From Ancylobacter oerskovii (GTDB lineage Bacteria > Pseudomonadota > Alphaproteobacteria > Rhizobiales > Xanthobacteraceae): a stretch of DNA of 64,000 bases. The notes beneath the pieces are model-generated. The model was not told the origin of the DNA, did not search any database, and worked only from the letters and a program-made list of their open reading frames with translations. Shown in pieces: positions 48,789 through 59,422 of the stretch. Made by a program: the position numbers and the translations under genes. The stretch is from contig NZ_JAHBGB010000044.1 in assembly GCF_018390555.1 (NCBI RefSeq), positions 213,424-277,423 on the forward strand, read 5' to 3'. Position 1 is the stretch's first letter, and each line of letters opens with the position of its first letter.

Positions 48789-49715
48789 TCAACGACGGAC
48801 CTTGATGACGAACAGGCCCTGCGGCCGCAGCATCAGGATGACGACCACGCCGATCAGCGTGAGGACCTTGGCCATCGAGCCGGAGAGGAAGAATTCCAGC
48901 GTCGACTGGGCCTGCGAGATGGTGAAGGCGGAGGCGATGGTGCCGAGCAGGCTCTGCGCGCCGCCGAACACCACGACGAGGAAGGTGTCGACGATGTAGA
49001 GCTGGCCGGAGGTCGGGCCGGTGGAGCCGATCATGGTGAAGGCCGAGCCGGCGACACCGGCGATGCCGCAGCCGAGGCCGAAGGTGTAGCGGTCGACCTT
49101 CTCGGTGTTGATGCCGACCGCACCGGCCATGACGCGGTTCTGCACCACGGCGCGCACCTGCTTGCCCCAGCTCGACCGGTACATCAGCAGCGCCACCGCG
49201 ACGGTGATGGCGATGGTCAGCCCCATGACGAACAGGCCGTTGATCTGCACCTCGACGACATCGGTGACGGGGAGCGAGCCCATCATCCAGCCCGGCAGCT
49301 CGACGCCGACCTCGCGCGGGCCGAACACCGAGCGGTAGACCTGCTGCAGGATCAGGCTGAGGCCCCAGGTGGCGAGCAGCGTGTCGAGCGGGCGCTTGTA
49401 GAGATGGCGGATCATCAGCCATTCCGTCGCCATGCCCAGCGCGCCGGAGGCGAGGAAGGCGAGGATCATCGCGACGAAGAAGTAGATCCCGAACAGCGAC
49501 GGCAGGTGGTTCAGGAAGAATTGCGAGGTGAAGTAGGTAACATAGGCGCCGAGGATCATGAACTCGCCATGCGCCATGTTGATCACGCCCATCTGGCCGA
49601 AGATGATGGCGAGGCCGAGCGCCATCAGCACGAAGACCGAGAACAGGATCAGGCCGGCGAAACCCTGCATCAGGAAGATGGAGCTGAGCTCGGCCAGCGA
49701 ATAATCGGAAAACAT
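48789..49715 (-). CDS. urtB: Urea/short-chain amide ABC transporter permease UrtB
   Basis: A 308-residue LivH-type permease with eight or so membrane segments: LIFGQMGVINMAHGEFMILG (family motif), PLDTLLATWGLSLILQQVYR and GVAGSAFTMIGSTGPTSGQ. The C-terminus runs into a basic end (PQGLFVIKVRR). Starts with ATG at 49715. A hairpin separates it from urtA upstream. Confidence 0.92.
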   Translation of the reverse strand: MFSDYSLAELSSIFLMQGFAGLILFSVFVLMALGLAIIFGQMGVINMAHGEFMILGAYVTYFTSQFFLNHLPSLFGIYFFVAMILAFLASGALGMATEWLMIRHLYKRPLDTLLATWGLSLILQQVYRSVFGPREVGVELPGWMMGSLPVTDVVEVQINGLFVMGLTIAITVAVALLMYRSSWGKQVRAVVQNRVMAGAVGINTEKVDRYTFGLGCGIAGVAGSAFTMIGSTGPTSGQLYIVDTFLVVVFGGAQSLLGTIASAFTISQAQSTLEFFLSGSMAKVLTLIGVVVILMLRPQGLFVIKVRR

Positions 49716-49768
49716 CGGGAATCCCCCGGCAGGCGCCCGAGCGGCGCGGCTTCGTCGACCGAAAGCGG

Positions 49769-49792
49769 CCGGAGAGGGCGAGCCCTCTCCGG
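49769..49792 (-). other. Intercistronic hairpin between urtA and urtB
   Basis: A 10-bp perfect stem (CCGGAGAGGG with CCCTCTCCGG) and 4-nt loop, 17 nt after the urtA stop. No T-tract follows. Such hairpins after a binding-protein gene often protect the 3' end or partly terminate, which would raise UrtA over the membrane components. That role is inferred. Confidence 0.65.
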
Positions 49793-49808
49793 GATCAGCG
49801 GCGGGCGA

Positions 49809-51092
49809 TCACTGATAGCCCTTGGGGAACGGGTTGGGCTCGATGAGATCGGGGGTCTCGAACACCACCTTGAACTGGCCGTCGAGCTGCGCCTGGCCGA
49901 CGCGGGTCTTCGACCACAGATGGTGGTTGGGGTGGATCTTGACGTAGCCTTCCGGCGCCTTGGGGAACTCGATGCCGGCGGAGGCCTCGGCGATCTTGTC
50001 GATGTCGAAGCTGCCGGCCTTCTCCACGGTGAGCTTCCACAGCCACGGGCCGAGATAGGCGGCCTGGGTGACGTCGCCGATGACGGTCTTCTCGCCCCAC
50101 ATCTTCTTGAAGGCGGCGACGAAGTCCTTGTTGTTGGGATTGTCGAGCGACTGGAAGTACTTCATGCAGCTATAGGCGCCGGCGATGTTGTCGCCGCCGA
50201 TGCCGTCGATCTCGTCCTCGGTGACGGAGATGGTCAGCAGCGTCTGCTTGGACAGGTCGATGCCGGCGGCCTTGAGCTGCTTGTAGAAGGCGACGTTGGA
50301 GCCGCCGACGATGATGGCGTAGATCACGTCCGGCTTGGTCAGCTTGATCTTGTTGATCACCGAGTTGAACTGGGTATGGCCGAGCGGGAAATATTCCTCG
50401 CCCACCACCTTGCTGCCCTTCATGAAGTTTTCGATGTGCTTGCGGGCGATCTTGTTGGAGGTGCGCGGCCAGATATAGTCGGAGCCGAGCAGATAGAAGC
50501 TCTTGGCTCCCTTCTCCCTCTGCACCCAGTCGAGCCCGGCGATGATCTGCTGGGTGGCCTCCTGGCCGGTATAGATGACGTTCTTCGACTGCTCGAGACC
50601 TTCATAGAAGGTCGGGTAGTAGAGCATGCCGTTATACTGCTCGAACACCGGCAGCACCGCCTTGCGGGAGGCTGAGGTCCAACAGCCGAACACCGCGGCG
50701 CATTTGTCGTTGACCAGCAGCTTCTTGGCCTTCTCGGCGAAGTTCGGCCAATCGGAGGCGCCGTCCTCCTGCACGAACTTGATCTTGCGGCCGAGCACGC
50801 CGCCCATGGCGTTGATCTGGTCGATGGCGAGCTTCTCCGCCTGCACCGAGCCGGTCTCGGAGATCGCCATGGTGCCGGTGACGGAATGCAGGATGCCGAC
50901 GGTGACGTCGGTATCGGTTACTGCAAGTCCCGTCGTGTTGACGGCGGAGGTCGCCGGCGCCTGGGCGAAGGCGCGGGAAGGAAACAGCGCGGTGGATGAA
51001 AGAAGAGGTGCCGCGGGGAGCGCGGCGAGACCTTTCAGAAGCCGGCGGCGCGTCGCAGAAAACTTATCAGATCCGTCCTGATGCGTGGACAT
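49809..51092 (-). CDS. urtA: Urea/short-chain amide ABC transporter substrate-binding protein UrtA
   Basis: A 427-residue periplasmic binding protein. The N-terminus carries a twin-arginine-like signal (TRRRLLKGLAALPAAPLL), so export may be by Tat. The mature part has the HAAT binding fold: VGILHSVTGTMAISETGSVQ, VFGCWTSASRKAVLPVFE and LYYPTFYEGLEQSKNVIYTG, as in UrtA/FmdD. The substrate is urea or formamide-like amides, given fmdA downstream. The start is the ATG at 51092-51090, with GGAGGGG upstream. First gene of the operon. Confidence 0.93.
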   Translation of the reverse strand: MSTHQDGSDKFSATRRRLLKGLAALPAAPLLSSTALFPSRAFAQAPATSAVNTTGLAVTDTDVTVGILHSVTGTMAISETGSVQAEKLAIDQINAMGGVLGRKIKFVQEDGASDWPNFAEKAKKLLVNDKCAAVFGCWTSASRKAVLPVFEQYNGMLYYPTFYEGLEQSKNVIYTGQEATQQIIAGLDWVQREKGAKSFYLLGSDYIWPRTSNKIARKHIENFMKGSKVVGEEYFPLGHTQFNSVINKIKLTKPDVIYAIIVGGSNVAFYKQLKAAGIDLSKQTLLTISVTEDEIDGIGGDNIAGAYSCMKYFQSLDNPNNKDFVAAFKKMWGEKTVIGDVTQAAYLGPWLWKLTVEKAGSFDIDKIAEASAGIEFPKAPEGYVKIHPNHHLWSKTRVGQAQLDGQFKVVFETPDLIEPNPFPKGYQ

Positions 51093-51554
51093 GCAAATCC
51101 CCTCCACGGGTTTGGCGTGGCTAAACAAGCTTGTCGCTGTGCTTGTATTGTCATGATGGTGGCGGGGGAGACCGCGCCGCAGCAATACGTCAATTGACGT
51201 ATAGGGATTCGCCGGCCCGCCCCTCACCATGTCTGCGCGCCTGGAAAGGCAGGTTCCGCCGGTCGGCGGGCCTGATTTCTACGCGCGCGAGCGAAGGTGC
51301 ACGCGGGTTGAAGGGTTTTCTACTTTCCGGGCAGCGGAAGAGCCCGGTGTCCGGTTCGGGGTGTCGCCGGTTCGATTGTTGGTTCCGGCGAGACGTCCTG
51401 CGCCGGGAGCGCGACGGCCGTCGCGTTCGGGAGCCGGGGCGCATGGTGCGTTTTTTGCTGGCGTGCGACCGGCCCGGACGTGGCCGGCGGCAGAACAGGG
51501 CGTGGGAGGAACAGGGGAGGAATGGCGGGCGTCGAGGCGGCGAGGCAGGACACC
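51093..51554. promoter_or_regulatory. Divergent control region between urtA and the hybrid kinase gene
   Basis: 462 bp. It contains the 18-bp palindrome at 51185-51202, a shorter palindrome ACAAGCTTGT at 51126-51135 with further GCTTGT copies (51141-51146), and a GC-rich right half that shows no repeat family. The urtA promoter should lie between about 51095 and 51180; I see no strong -10/-35 pair. Confidence 0.5.
51185..51202. promoter_or_regulatory. Perfect 18-bp palindrome, candidate operator
   Basis: ATACGTCAATTGACGTAT, identical to its reverse complement, 93 bp upstream of the urtA start and about 350 bp upstream of the kinase start. Length, symmetry and position suit a dimeric regulator such as the LuxR-type response regulator encoded downstream of the kinase. 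Confidence 0.7.
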
Positions 51555-54500
51555 ATGGCGGCCGAGCAGAAGATCGTGCGCGTGCGACGCCGCTACAACC
51601 AGTGGGTCGTCAACGAGACGCTGGAGGACTATGCGCTGCGCTTCACCGCCAAGAGCGCCCGGCGCTGGTCGGCGCTGCGGGTGGCGAACACCGCGCTCGG
51701 GGCGGTGTCCTTCCTTGCCCTGGAGGCGATCGGCGGCGCGGTGACGCTTGCCTATGGCTTCCACAACGCCGTCGCCGCCATCCTCGTCGTCTGCGCGCTG
51801 ATCTTCGCCACCGGCCTGCCCATCTGCTACTACGCGGCGAAATACGGCGTCGACATCGACCTGCTGACCCGCGGCGCCGGCTTCGGCTATATCGGCTCGA
51901 CCGTCACCTCGCTGATCTACGCCTCCTTCACCTATCTGTTCTTCGCCATCGAGGCGGCGATCATGGCGCTGGCACTGGAGATGTGCTTCGGCGTGCCGCT
52001 GATGGTCGGCTATTTCGTCAGCGCGCTGGTGGTGATTCCGCTGGTGACGCACGGCATCACCTTCATCAGCCGCTTCCAGCTGTGGACCCAGCCCGCCTGG
52101 GTGCTGCTCAACATCGTGCCGCTGGTCTTCGTGCTGCAGGCCGGCGGGAACGCGCTGGAGGAGTGGACGCGCTATGCCGGCCGGCTCGGCGCGCCCGACG
52201 GCTCGTTCGATCCGCTGCTGTTCGGCAGCGCCGCCACCGTGGTGTTCGCGCTGGTGGCGCAGATCGGCGAGCAGGTGGATTTCCTGCGCTTCCTGCCGCG
52301 CCGTGCGCCGGGACGCAGTGCCGCCGCCCGCAATACGGCGTGGTGGCTCGCGCTGCTGTCGGCCGGGCCGGGGTGGATCGTCGTCGGCGGGCTGAAGATG
52401 CTGGCGGGGTCCTTCCTCGCCTATTTCGCGCTCACTCATGGCGTGCCCTTCCTGCACGCCGCCGAGCCGACGCAGATGTATCTCGTCGCCTTCGAGGTGG
52501 GCCTGCCGCCGCAGGCGGCGCTCGTCGCCACCGGGCTGTTCGTCATCCTCGCCCAGCTCAAGATCAACGTGACGAACTCCTATGCCGGCTCGATCGCCTG
52601 GTCGAACTTCTTCTCGCGGCTGACCCACAGCCATCCCGGCCGGGTGGTGTGGCTGGTGTTCAATGTCACCATCGCGCTGATGCTGATGGCGCTCGGCATC
52701 TACAAGGTGCTGGAGCAGATCCTCGGCCTCTACGCCATCGTGGCGGTGGCCTGGGTGGCGGCGCTGGTGGCCGACCTCGTGGTGAACAAGCCGATGGGCT
52801 GGAGCCCGCCGGGCATCGAATTCAAGCGGGCGCATCTTTACGATATCAACCCGGTCGGGGTGGCGGCGGTGATGGCGGGCACCGGCGTCGCGGTGCTGGC
52901 CTTCGCCGGGCTGTTCGGCGCGGCGCTGCAGGCCTTCGCGCCCTTCGTGGCGCTGGTGGTTTCCTTCGCCACCGCCTGCGCCGTCGCCTGGGGAACCGGC
53001 GGGCGCTACTATCTCGCCCGCCAGACCACGAAGCGGTGGGAAGGCCGCACCACGCTGCGGTGCTGCATCTGCGAGCACAAGTTCGAGCCGGAGGACATGG
53101 CGCATTGCCCGGTCTATGCCGGGCCGATCTGCTCGCTGTGCTGCTCGCTCGACGCGCGCTGCCACGACCGCTGCAAGCAGGAGGCGCGCTTTCCCGACCA
53201 GATCCTCGCCATGCTGCGGGCGGCCCTGCCGGTGTGGGCGGTGGCGCGGATCAACTCCCGGCTCGGCCATTATATCGGCGTGCTGTCGCTGCTGGCGGTG
53301 GTGATCGGCGCCATTCTGGGGGTGATCTATGTCCAGGCCGCGCTGTCGCCGCCCGCCGAGCGGGACGCGATCGGGGGCATGCTGTTCACCCTCTATTTCA
53401 TCCTGCTGATCATCGCCGGCGTCGCCGCCTGGCTGTTCGTGCTGGCGCAGGAGAGCCGGCGCGTCGCCCAGGAAGAGAGCAACCGCCAGACCGCGCTGCT
53501 GATGCGCGAGATCGAGGCGCACAAGCGCACCGACGCCAAGCTGCAGAAGGCGAAGGAAGTCGCGGAGGCCGCCAACCTCGCCAAGAGCCGCTACGTGGTC
53601 GGCATCAGCCATGAGCTGCGCACGCCGCTCAACGCCATTCTCGGCTATGCCCAGCTCTTGGAGCGCGACGCCGCCATCCCGCCGCACCGGCGCGACTCGA
53701 TCCGGGTGATGCGGCGCTCGGCCGAGCACCTGTCCGGCCTCATCGACGGGCTGCTCGACATTTCGAAGATCGAGGCCGGGCGGCTGCATCTCGCCCGCGA
53801 CGAGGTGCGCATCGGCGAGTTCCTCGACCAGCTGGTCGACATGTTCCGGCTGCAGGCGACGGCCAAGGGCATCGATTTCGTCTATGTCGGGCCCGAGCGG
53901 CTGCCGGCGGTGGTCTATACCGACGAGAAGCGGCTGCGGCAGATCCTCATCAACCTGCTCTCCAACGCCATCAAGTTCACCCATTCGGGGCGGGTGGCGC
54001 TGCGCGTCGCCTATCGCAGCCAGGTCGCGGAGTTCGAGGTCGAGGATACCGGCATCGGCATTCCCGCGGCCGATCACCGGCGCATCTTCGAGCCGTTCGA
54101 GCGCGGCGAGCGGGCCGGCACCTATTCCACCGCCGGCATCGGCCTCGGGTTGACCATCACCAAGCTGCTCACCGAGATCATGGGCGGGGAGATCTCGCTG
54201 ACCTCCACGCCGGGCGCCGGCAGCGTCTTCCGGGTGAAGGTGATGCTCTCGGAAGTCGCGCGGCCGAGCCGCAACGCCGCCCCGCCGCATCGCCGGATCG
54301 CCGGCTATGCCGGGCGGCGGCGCACCGTGCTGGTGGCCGACGACGACGACGCGCATCGCGACCTGATGCACGAGGTGCTGGTGCCGCTCGGCTTCACCGT
54401 ACTCGCCGCCGCCGACGGCGTGGCGGCGCTGGACATGGTGCGGCAATGGGCGCCGGACCTGGTGCTGCTCGACATCTCCATGCCCGGGCTGAACGGCTGG

Positions 54501-54941
54501 GAAGTGGCGCGGCAGCTGCGCGACGAGGGCTTCGCGCGGCTACGCATCCTGATGATCTCCGCCAATGCCGGCGAGATCATCGGCGAGGGGCTCGACGCCC
54601 GCCATCACGACGACCAGATGGCCAAGCCCGTGCAGCTCGCGGCGCTGCTGGAAAAGCTGGAAAAGCTGCTGGAGCTCGACTGGATCGTCGAGGGGCAGGG
54701 CGCGTCGCCGGTTCCGGCGTCGGTGCCGGTGCTGCGGCCGCCGGCGGGCGCGCATATCGAGGATCTCATGAAGCTCGGCGAGATCGGCTATGTGCGCGGC
54801 ATCCAGGCCAAGCTCTCCGAGATCGAGGCCGCCTCGCCGGAGAGCGGCGCCTTCGTCTCGCATATGCGCGACCTCGTCGACACCTTCGATCTCAAGCGAT
54901 ACATGGCCGTATTGGAGGCGTTGCGCAGCGATGATGCATAG
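51555..54941 (+). CDS. Hybrid sensor histidine kinase with NCS1-transporter-like membrane domain
   Basis: A 1128-residue fusion. Residues about 15-490 form a multi-span membrane domain resembling NCS1 cytosine/purine permeases (ALEAIGGAVTLAYGF, LTRGAGFGYIGST, LKINVTNSYAGSIAW, DLVVNKP). Residues about 501-540 hold a cysteine cluster (RCCICEHKFE, HCPVYAGPICSLCCS, CHDRC). Two further membrane segments (about 570-630) precede a HisKA domain (His about 684, GISHELRTPLNAILGYAQ), a HATPase (DTGIGIP about 831) and a receiver (Asp about 970, LVLLDISMPGLNG). The C-terminal 90 residues are unassigned. The start is the ATG at 51555; an ATG at 51522 is also possible. Transporter-coupled kinases such as CbrA exist, but with a different (SLC5-type) transporter. 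It overlaps the next gene and faces the urt operon, so amide sensing is inferred. Confidence 0.88.
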   Translation: MAAEQKIVRVRRRYNQWVVNETLEDYALRFTAKSARRWSALRVANTALGAVSFLALEAIGGAVTLAYGFHNAVAAILVVCALIFATGLPICYYAAKYGVDIDLLTRGAGFGYIGSTVTSLIYASFTYLFFAIEAAIMALALEMCFGVPLMVGYFVSALVVIPLVTHGITFISRFQLWTQPAWVLLNIVPLVFVLQAGGNALEEWTRYAGRLGAPDGSFDPLLFGSAATVVFALVAQIGEQVDFLRFLPRRAPGRSAAARNTAWWLALLSAGPGWIVVGGLKMLAGSFLAYFALTHGVPFLHAAEPTQMYLVAFEVGLPPQAALVATGLFVILAQLKINVTNSYAGSIAWSNFFSRLTHSHPGRVVWLVFNVTIALMLMALGIYKVLEQILGLYAIVAVAWVAALVADLVVNKPMGWSPPGIEFKRAHLYDINPVGVAAVMAGTGVAVLAFAGLFGAALQAFAPFVALVVSFATACAVAWGTGGRYYLARQTTKRWEGRTTLRCCICEHKFEPEDMAHCPVYAGPICSLCCSLDARCHDRCKQEARFPDQILAMLRAALPVWAVARINSRLGHYIGVLSLLAVVIGAILGVIYVQAALSPPAERDAIGGMLFTLYFILLIIAGVAAWLFVLAQESRRVAQEESNRQTALLMREIEAHKRTDAKLQKAKEVAEAANLAKSRYVVGISHELRTPLNAILGYAQLLERDAAIPPHRRDSIRVMRRSAEHLSGLIDGLLDISKIEAGRLHLARDEVRIGEFLDQLVDMFRLQATAKGIDFVYVGPERLPAVVYTDEKRLRQILINLLSNAIKFTHSGRVALRVAYRSQVAEFEVEDTGIGIPAADHRRIFEPFERGERAGTYSTAGIGLGLTITKLLTEIMGGEISLTSTPGAGSVFRVKVMLSEVARPSRNAAPPHRRIAGYAGRRRTVLVADDDDAHRDLMHEVLVPLGFTVLAAADGVAALDMVRQWAPDLVLLDISMPGLNGWEVARQLRDEGFARLRILMISANAGEIIGEGLDARHHDDQMAKPVQLAALLEKLEKLLELDWIVEGQGASPVPASVPVLRPPAGAHIEDLMKLGEIGYVRGIQAKLSEIEAASPESGAFVSHMRDLVDTFDLKRYMAVLEALRSDDA

Positions 54942-55866
54942 CGTGGAGCGCCGCGACATCGTCCTGGTGGTGGACGATTCGCCGGAAACCCTCAGCCTCC
55001 TGACCGACGCGCTGGAAGCCGCCGGCGCCACGGTGCTGGTGGCGGTGGAGGGCGCCAACGCGCTCGCCCTGGTGGAGCGTATCACCCCGGACGTCATCCT
55101 GATGGACGCGCTGATGCCGGGCATGGACGGCTTCGAGACCTGCCGCCGGCTGAAGGGCAACAAGGCCACCGCGCATGTGCCGGTGATCTTCATGACCGGC
55201 CTGTCGGAAACCGAGCAGATCGTGAAAGGGCTGGAGGCGGGCGGCGTCGACTATGTGACGAAGCCGATCTCGCCTTACGAACTGATCGCCCGCATCCGCG
55301 TGCATCTCGCCAATGCCCGGCAAACACACAGCGCGCGGGCGGCGCTCGACGCGGCCGGCCGCTTCCTGCTGTCCTCGACGGCGCAGGGGCGGGTGCTGTG
55401 GAGCACGCCGCAGGCGACCGCGCTGCTCGCCGCCATCACCGTTTCCGCGCCGGGCGACGCCTTCCTGCTGCCGGAGGCGGTGCGCGACTGGCTCGCCGGC
55501 CGCCGCGGCGAGACGGCGTCGGGCACGGCCCGCGAGGCGATCGACCTGCCGGTCGACGGCTCCGCGCGGCGGCTGCGACTCTCCTATGTCGGGCAGATCG
55601 GGCCGGACGAACTGCTCCTGCGCATCGTCGAGGACGAGGGACTGGCGCCCGAGCAGGTGCTGAAAGCCCGGCTGAACCTCACCTTGCGCGAGGCGGAAGT
55701 GCTGATGTGGCTGGCGCGCGGCAAGGCGAACCGCGACATCGGCGAGATCCTCGGCCTGTCGCCGCGCACGGTGAACAAGCATCTGGAGCAGATCTACGCC
55801 AAGATCGGCGTCGAGAACCGGGCGGCGGCGACGGCGCTCGCCGTCACCGCGCTGACCCCGCGCTAG
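54931..55866 (+). CDS. LuxR-type response regulator
   Basis: A 311-residue regulator: receiver domain (about 8-125, VLVVDDSPETLSLL, phospho-Asp in VILMDALMPGMDG, Lys in DYVTKPISPYEL), a middle domain of unknown fold (about 135-235), and a C-terminal LuxR-type HTH (about 245-305, LTLREAEVLMWLARGKANRD, then IGEILGLSPRTVNKHL). The start overlaps the end of the kinase gene by about 11 bp (ATGATG; the second ATG at 54934 is equally possible), so it is the kinase partner. Likely target: the palindrome upstream of urtA. Confidence 0.9.
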   Translation: MMHSVERRDIVLVVDDSPETLSLLTDALEAAGATVLVAVEGANALALVERITPDVILMDALMPGMDGFETCRRLKGNKATAHVPVIFMTGLSETEQIVKGLEAGGVDYVTKPISPYELIARIRVHLANARQTHSARAALDAAGRFLLSSTAQGRVLWSTPQATALLAAITVSAPGDAFLLPEAVRDWLAGRRGETASGTAREAIDLPVDGSARRLRLSYVGQIGPDELLLRIVEDEGLAPEQVLKARLNLTLREAEVLMWLARGKANRDIGEILGLSPRTVNKHLEQIYAKIGVENRAAATALAVTALTPR

Positions 55867-55880
55867 CGGGGGAGACGGGG

Positions 55881-56300
55881 CTAGCCGGCGGCGCCGCGCC
55901 CGATGGGGGCGAGACGGTCGAGGTCGGCATCGGTGAACAGGCGCGAGCGGGTGAGGAAGCGCACGCCCCGGCCGTTCTCCAGGCTGAACATGCCGCCGCG
56001 CCCGGGCACGACGTCGATGATCAGCTGGGTGTGCTGCCAATAGTCGAATTGCGACGGGCTCATATAGAAGGGCGCACCCCCGATGGCGCCGAGCCGGACG
56101 TCCTCGTCGCCGACGATGTAGTCGCCCTGCGGGTAGCACATGGGCGAGGAGCCGTCGCAGCAGCCGCCGGACTGGTGGAACAGCACCGGGCCGTATTCGC
56201 CCTGCAGTTCGGCGATGAGCGCCAGCGCCGCCTCGGTGGCGAGGACGCGGGAAACCGTGTCGGCGGGGGTGAGCGGATCGGCGGCGAGGGTGTCGGTCAT
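55881..56300 (-). CDS. DUF779 domain protein
   Basis: A 139-residue protein. The family core is ALIAELQGEYGPVLFHQSGG followed by CCDGSSPMCY, with three cysteines, then YWQHTQLIIDVVPGRGGMFS. The function is unknown, but DUF779 genes habitually neighbour aldehyde dehydrogenase genes, as here. GGGAGGAG precedes the ATG at 56300. It is the last gene of the alcohol/aldehyde module. Confidence 0.88.
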   Translation of the reverse strand: MTDTLAADPLTPADTVSRVLATEAALALIAELQGEYGPVLFHQSGGCCDGSSPMCYPQGDYIVGDEDVRLGAIGGAPFYMSPSQFDYWQHTQLIIDVVPGRGGMFSLENGRGVRFLTRSRLFTDADLDRLAPIGRGAAG

Positions 56301-56470
56301 GGTCTCCTCCCGTTTCGTCGCCGCGCTCGTTCGGCCGGTGTGGCGCGGCTGTCGGCATTCCGAAGATGGGGCCCGAACGGTCCGCCGGCAAGCGCGCGGC
56401 AAACGCGCGCCAGGTCGGCCCGTCGCCGCGTGAAGCCGGGCAGCCGCATGCCGTCCGGCCTCCCGGTGGC

Positions 56471-57499
56471 TCAGGCGGCGATGTCCAGCACGATGCGGCC
56501 GTCGATCTTGCCGGCATGCATGCGCGCGAAGATATCGTTGATGTCCTCGAGCCTGCCGCGCTCCACCGTCGCCTTCACCTTGCCCTCGGCGGCGAAATCG
56601 AGCGATTCCTGCAGGTCGAGACGGGTGCCGACGATGGAGCCGCGCACCGTGGTGCCGTTCAGCACCATATCGAAGATCGGCAGGTCGAAGGCGCCGGGCG
56701 GCAGCCCGTTCGCCACCAGCGTGCCGCCTCGGCGCATCATGCCGAGCGCCTGGCTGAAGGCCTTGGGCGAGACCGCTGTCACCAGCACGCCATGGGCGCC
56801 GCCGATCTGCTTCTTCAGCACCGCGACCGGATCCTGCTCCAGCACGTTGACGGTGACGGCGGCGCCGAGCTTGCGGGCCAGATCGAGCTTGTCCTCGGCG
56901 ACGTCGACCGCCGCGACGTTGAGGCCCATCGCCTTGGCGTACTGCACCGCCATGTGGCCGAGCCCGCCGACGCCGGAGATCACCACCCAGTCGCCGGGCT
57001 TGGTGTCGGTCATCTTCAGGCCCTTATAGACGGTGACGCCGGCGCACAGCACCGGGGCGATGTCGACGAAGCCGACATTCTTCGGCAGGTGGCCGACATA
57101 GTTGGGGTCGGCGATCACATAATCGGCGAAGCCGCCATTCACCGAATAGCCGGTGTTCTTCTGCTCCTCGCACAGGGTCTCCCAGCCGCCGAGGCAGTGG
57201 GCGCAGTGGCCGCAGGCGGTGTAGAGCCAGGGGACGCCGACGCGGTCGCCCTCCTTGACGTGCTTGACCCCGGCGCCGACGCCGGAGACGTAACCGACGC
57301 CCTCATGGCCGGGAATGAAGGGCGGGTTCGGCTTCACCGGCCAGTCGCCCTCGGCGGCGTGGAGATCGGTGTGGCACACGCCCGATGCCTGGATGCGGAC
57401 CTGGATCTCGCCCGGGCCGGGCTCTGGAACCGCCACGTCCTCGATGACGAGGGGCTTGCCGAACGCACGGACCACCGCCGCCTTCATCGTCTTTGCCAT
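56471..57499 (-). CDS. adhP: Zinc-dependent alcohol dehydrogenase, AdhP type
   Basis: Oxidises ethanol or other primary alcohols with NAD. The 342-residue product has the catalytic zinc ligands ([22 protein letters not shown]), the structural zinc cluster [15 protein letters not shown] and the Rossmann motif [14 protein letters not shown]. Close to E. coli AdhP in length. The start is the ATG at 57499, with GGGAGAC upstream; the upstream ORF start at 57601 is not family-like. It lies between the aldehyde dehydrogenase and DUF779 genes, all on one strand. Confidence 0.93.
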   Translation of the reverse strand: MAKTMKAAVVRAFGKPLVIEDVAVPEPGPGEIQVRIQASGVCHTDLHAAEGDWPVKPNPPFIPGHEGVGYVSGVGAGVKHVKEGDRVGVPWLYTACGHCAHCLGGWETLCEEQKNTGYSVNGGFADYVIADPNYVGHLPKNVGFVDIAPVLCAGVTVYKGLKMTDTKPGDWVVISGVGGLGHMAVQYAKAMGLNVAAVDVAEDKLDLARKLGAAVTVNVLEQDPVAVLKKQIGGAHGVLVTAVSPKAFSQALGMMRRGGTLVANGLPPGAFDLPIFDMVLNGTTVRGSIVGTRLDLQESLDFAAEGKVKATVERGRLEDINDIFARMHAGKIDGRIVLDIAA

Positions 57500-57661
57500 C
57501 CAATTTGTCTCCCTGTTCGGGCGGGCGCCCCGCTGCGCCGGCCACCATCGCTGCGGCGGGAGGAGCCCCGTCCACCCCGCCGATCCCTGGTCTTTCCCCA
57601 TGTGGGGACGTGCCGGGAAGGTGGCCGGGCGCGCGCGGCGCCCGACCGGAGCCGGATCGGC

Positions 57662-59179
<1,518 letters not shown>

Positions 59180-59213
59180 TCTGGGATCCTCCCGAGTTGG
59201 GTGCCCCTGGGTT

Positions 59214-59229
59214 TGCACCGCCTGTGCCA
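59214..59229 (-). promoter_or_regulatory. Sigma-54 (-24/-12) promoter of the aldehyde dehydrogenase gene
   Basis: Minus strand: TGGCACAGGCGGTGCA. The invariant GG (-24) and GC (-12) have exactly the required spacing, and 14 of 16 positions including N are consistent with TGGCACGN4TTGCW. The transcript would start near 59202, 23 nt before the ATG. A divergent sigma-54 activator gene supports it. Confidence 0.85.
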
Positions 59230-59351
59230 GAGTTTTCTTGCGGCGCAAAAAATCGTTGATGCGATACGGCAAAATATTGAAAGTGCTGGATTAAGAAATC
59301 AGTTCACTTTCGTTTCAAAACAAAGGGTGTGGACCGCCGGCCGGAACTTTG

Positions 59352-59408
59352 CCACAACTGTGGGAGAGAACGACAATAACTAAGAACATGTGTTGCAGAA
59401 TGCGACAC
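59352..59408. promoter_or_regulatory. Dyads upstream of the sigma-54 promoter (candidate activator sites)
   Basis: GTGTTGC-AGAAT-GCGACAC (59390-59408; six of seven arm bases pair) and CCACA-AC-TGTGG (59352-59363, perfect). They lie about 125-190 bp upstream of the sigma-54 promoter, the distance expected for enhancer sites, and the first also sits just before the activator's own start. Confidence 0.55.
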
Positions 59409-59422
59409 TCCGGGAGGAGCGT

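Noticed and set aside
51279-54446. 1055-codon open frame opposite the hybrid kinase
   Set aside because: Low-complexity, His/Arg/Gly-rich translation with no family motifs; the plus-strand protein has full kinase and receiver signatures.
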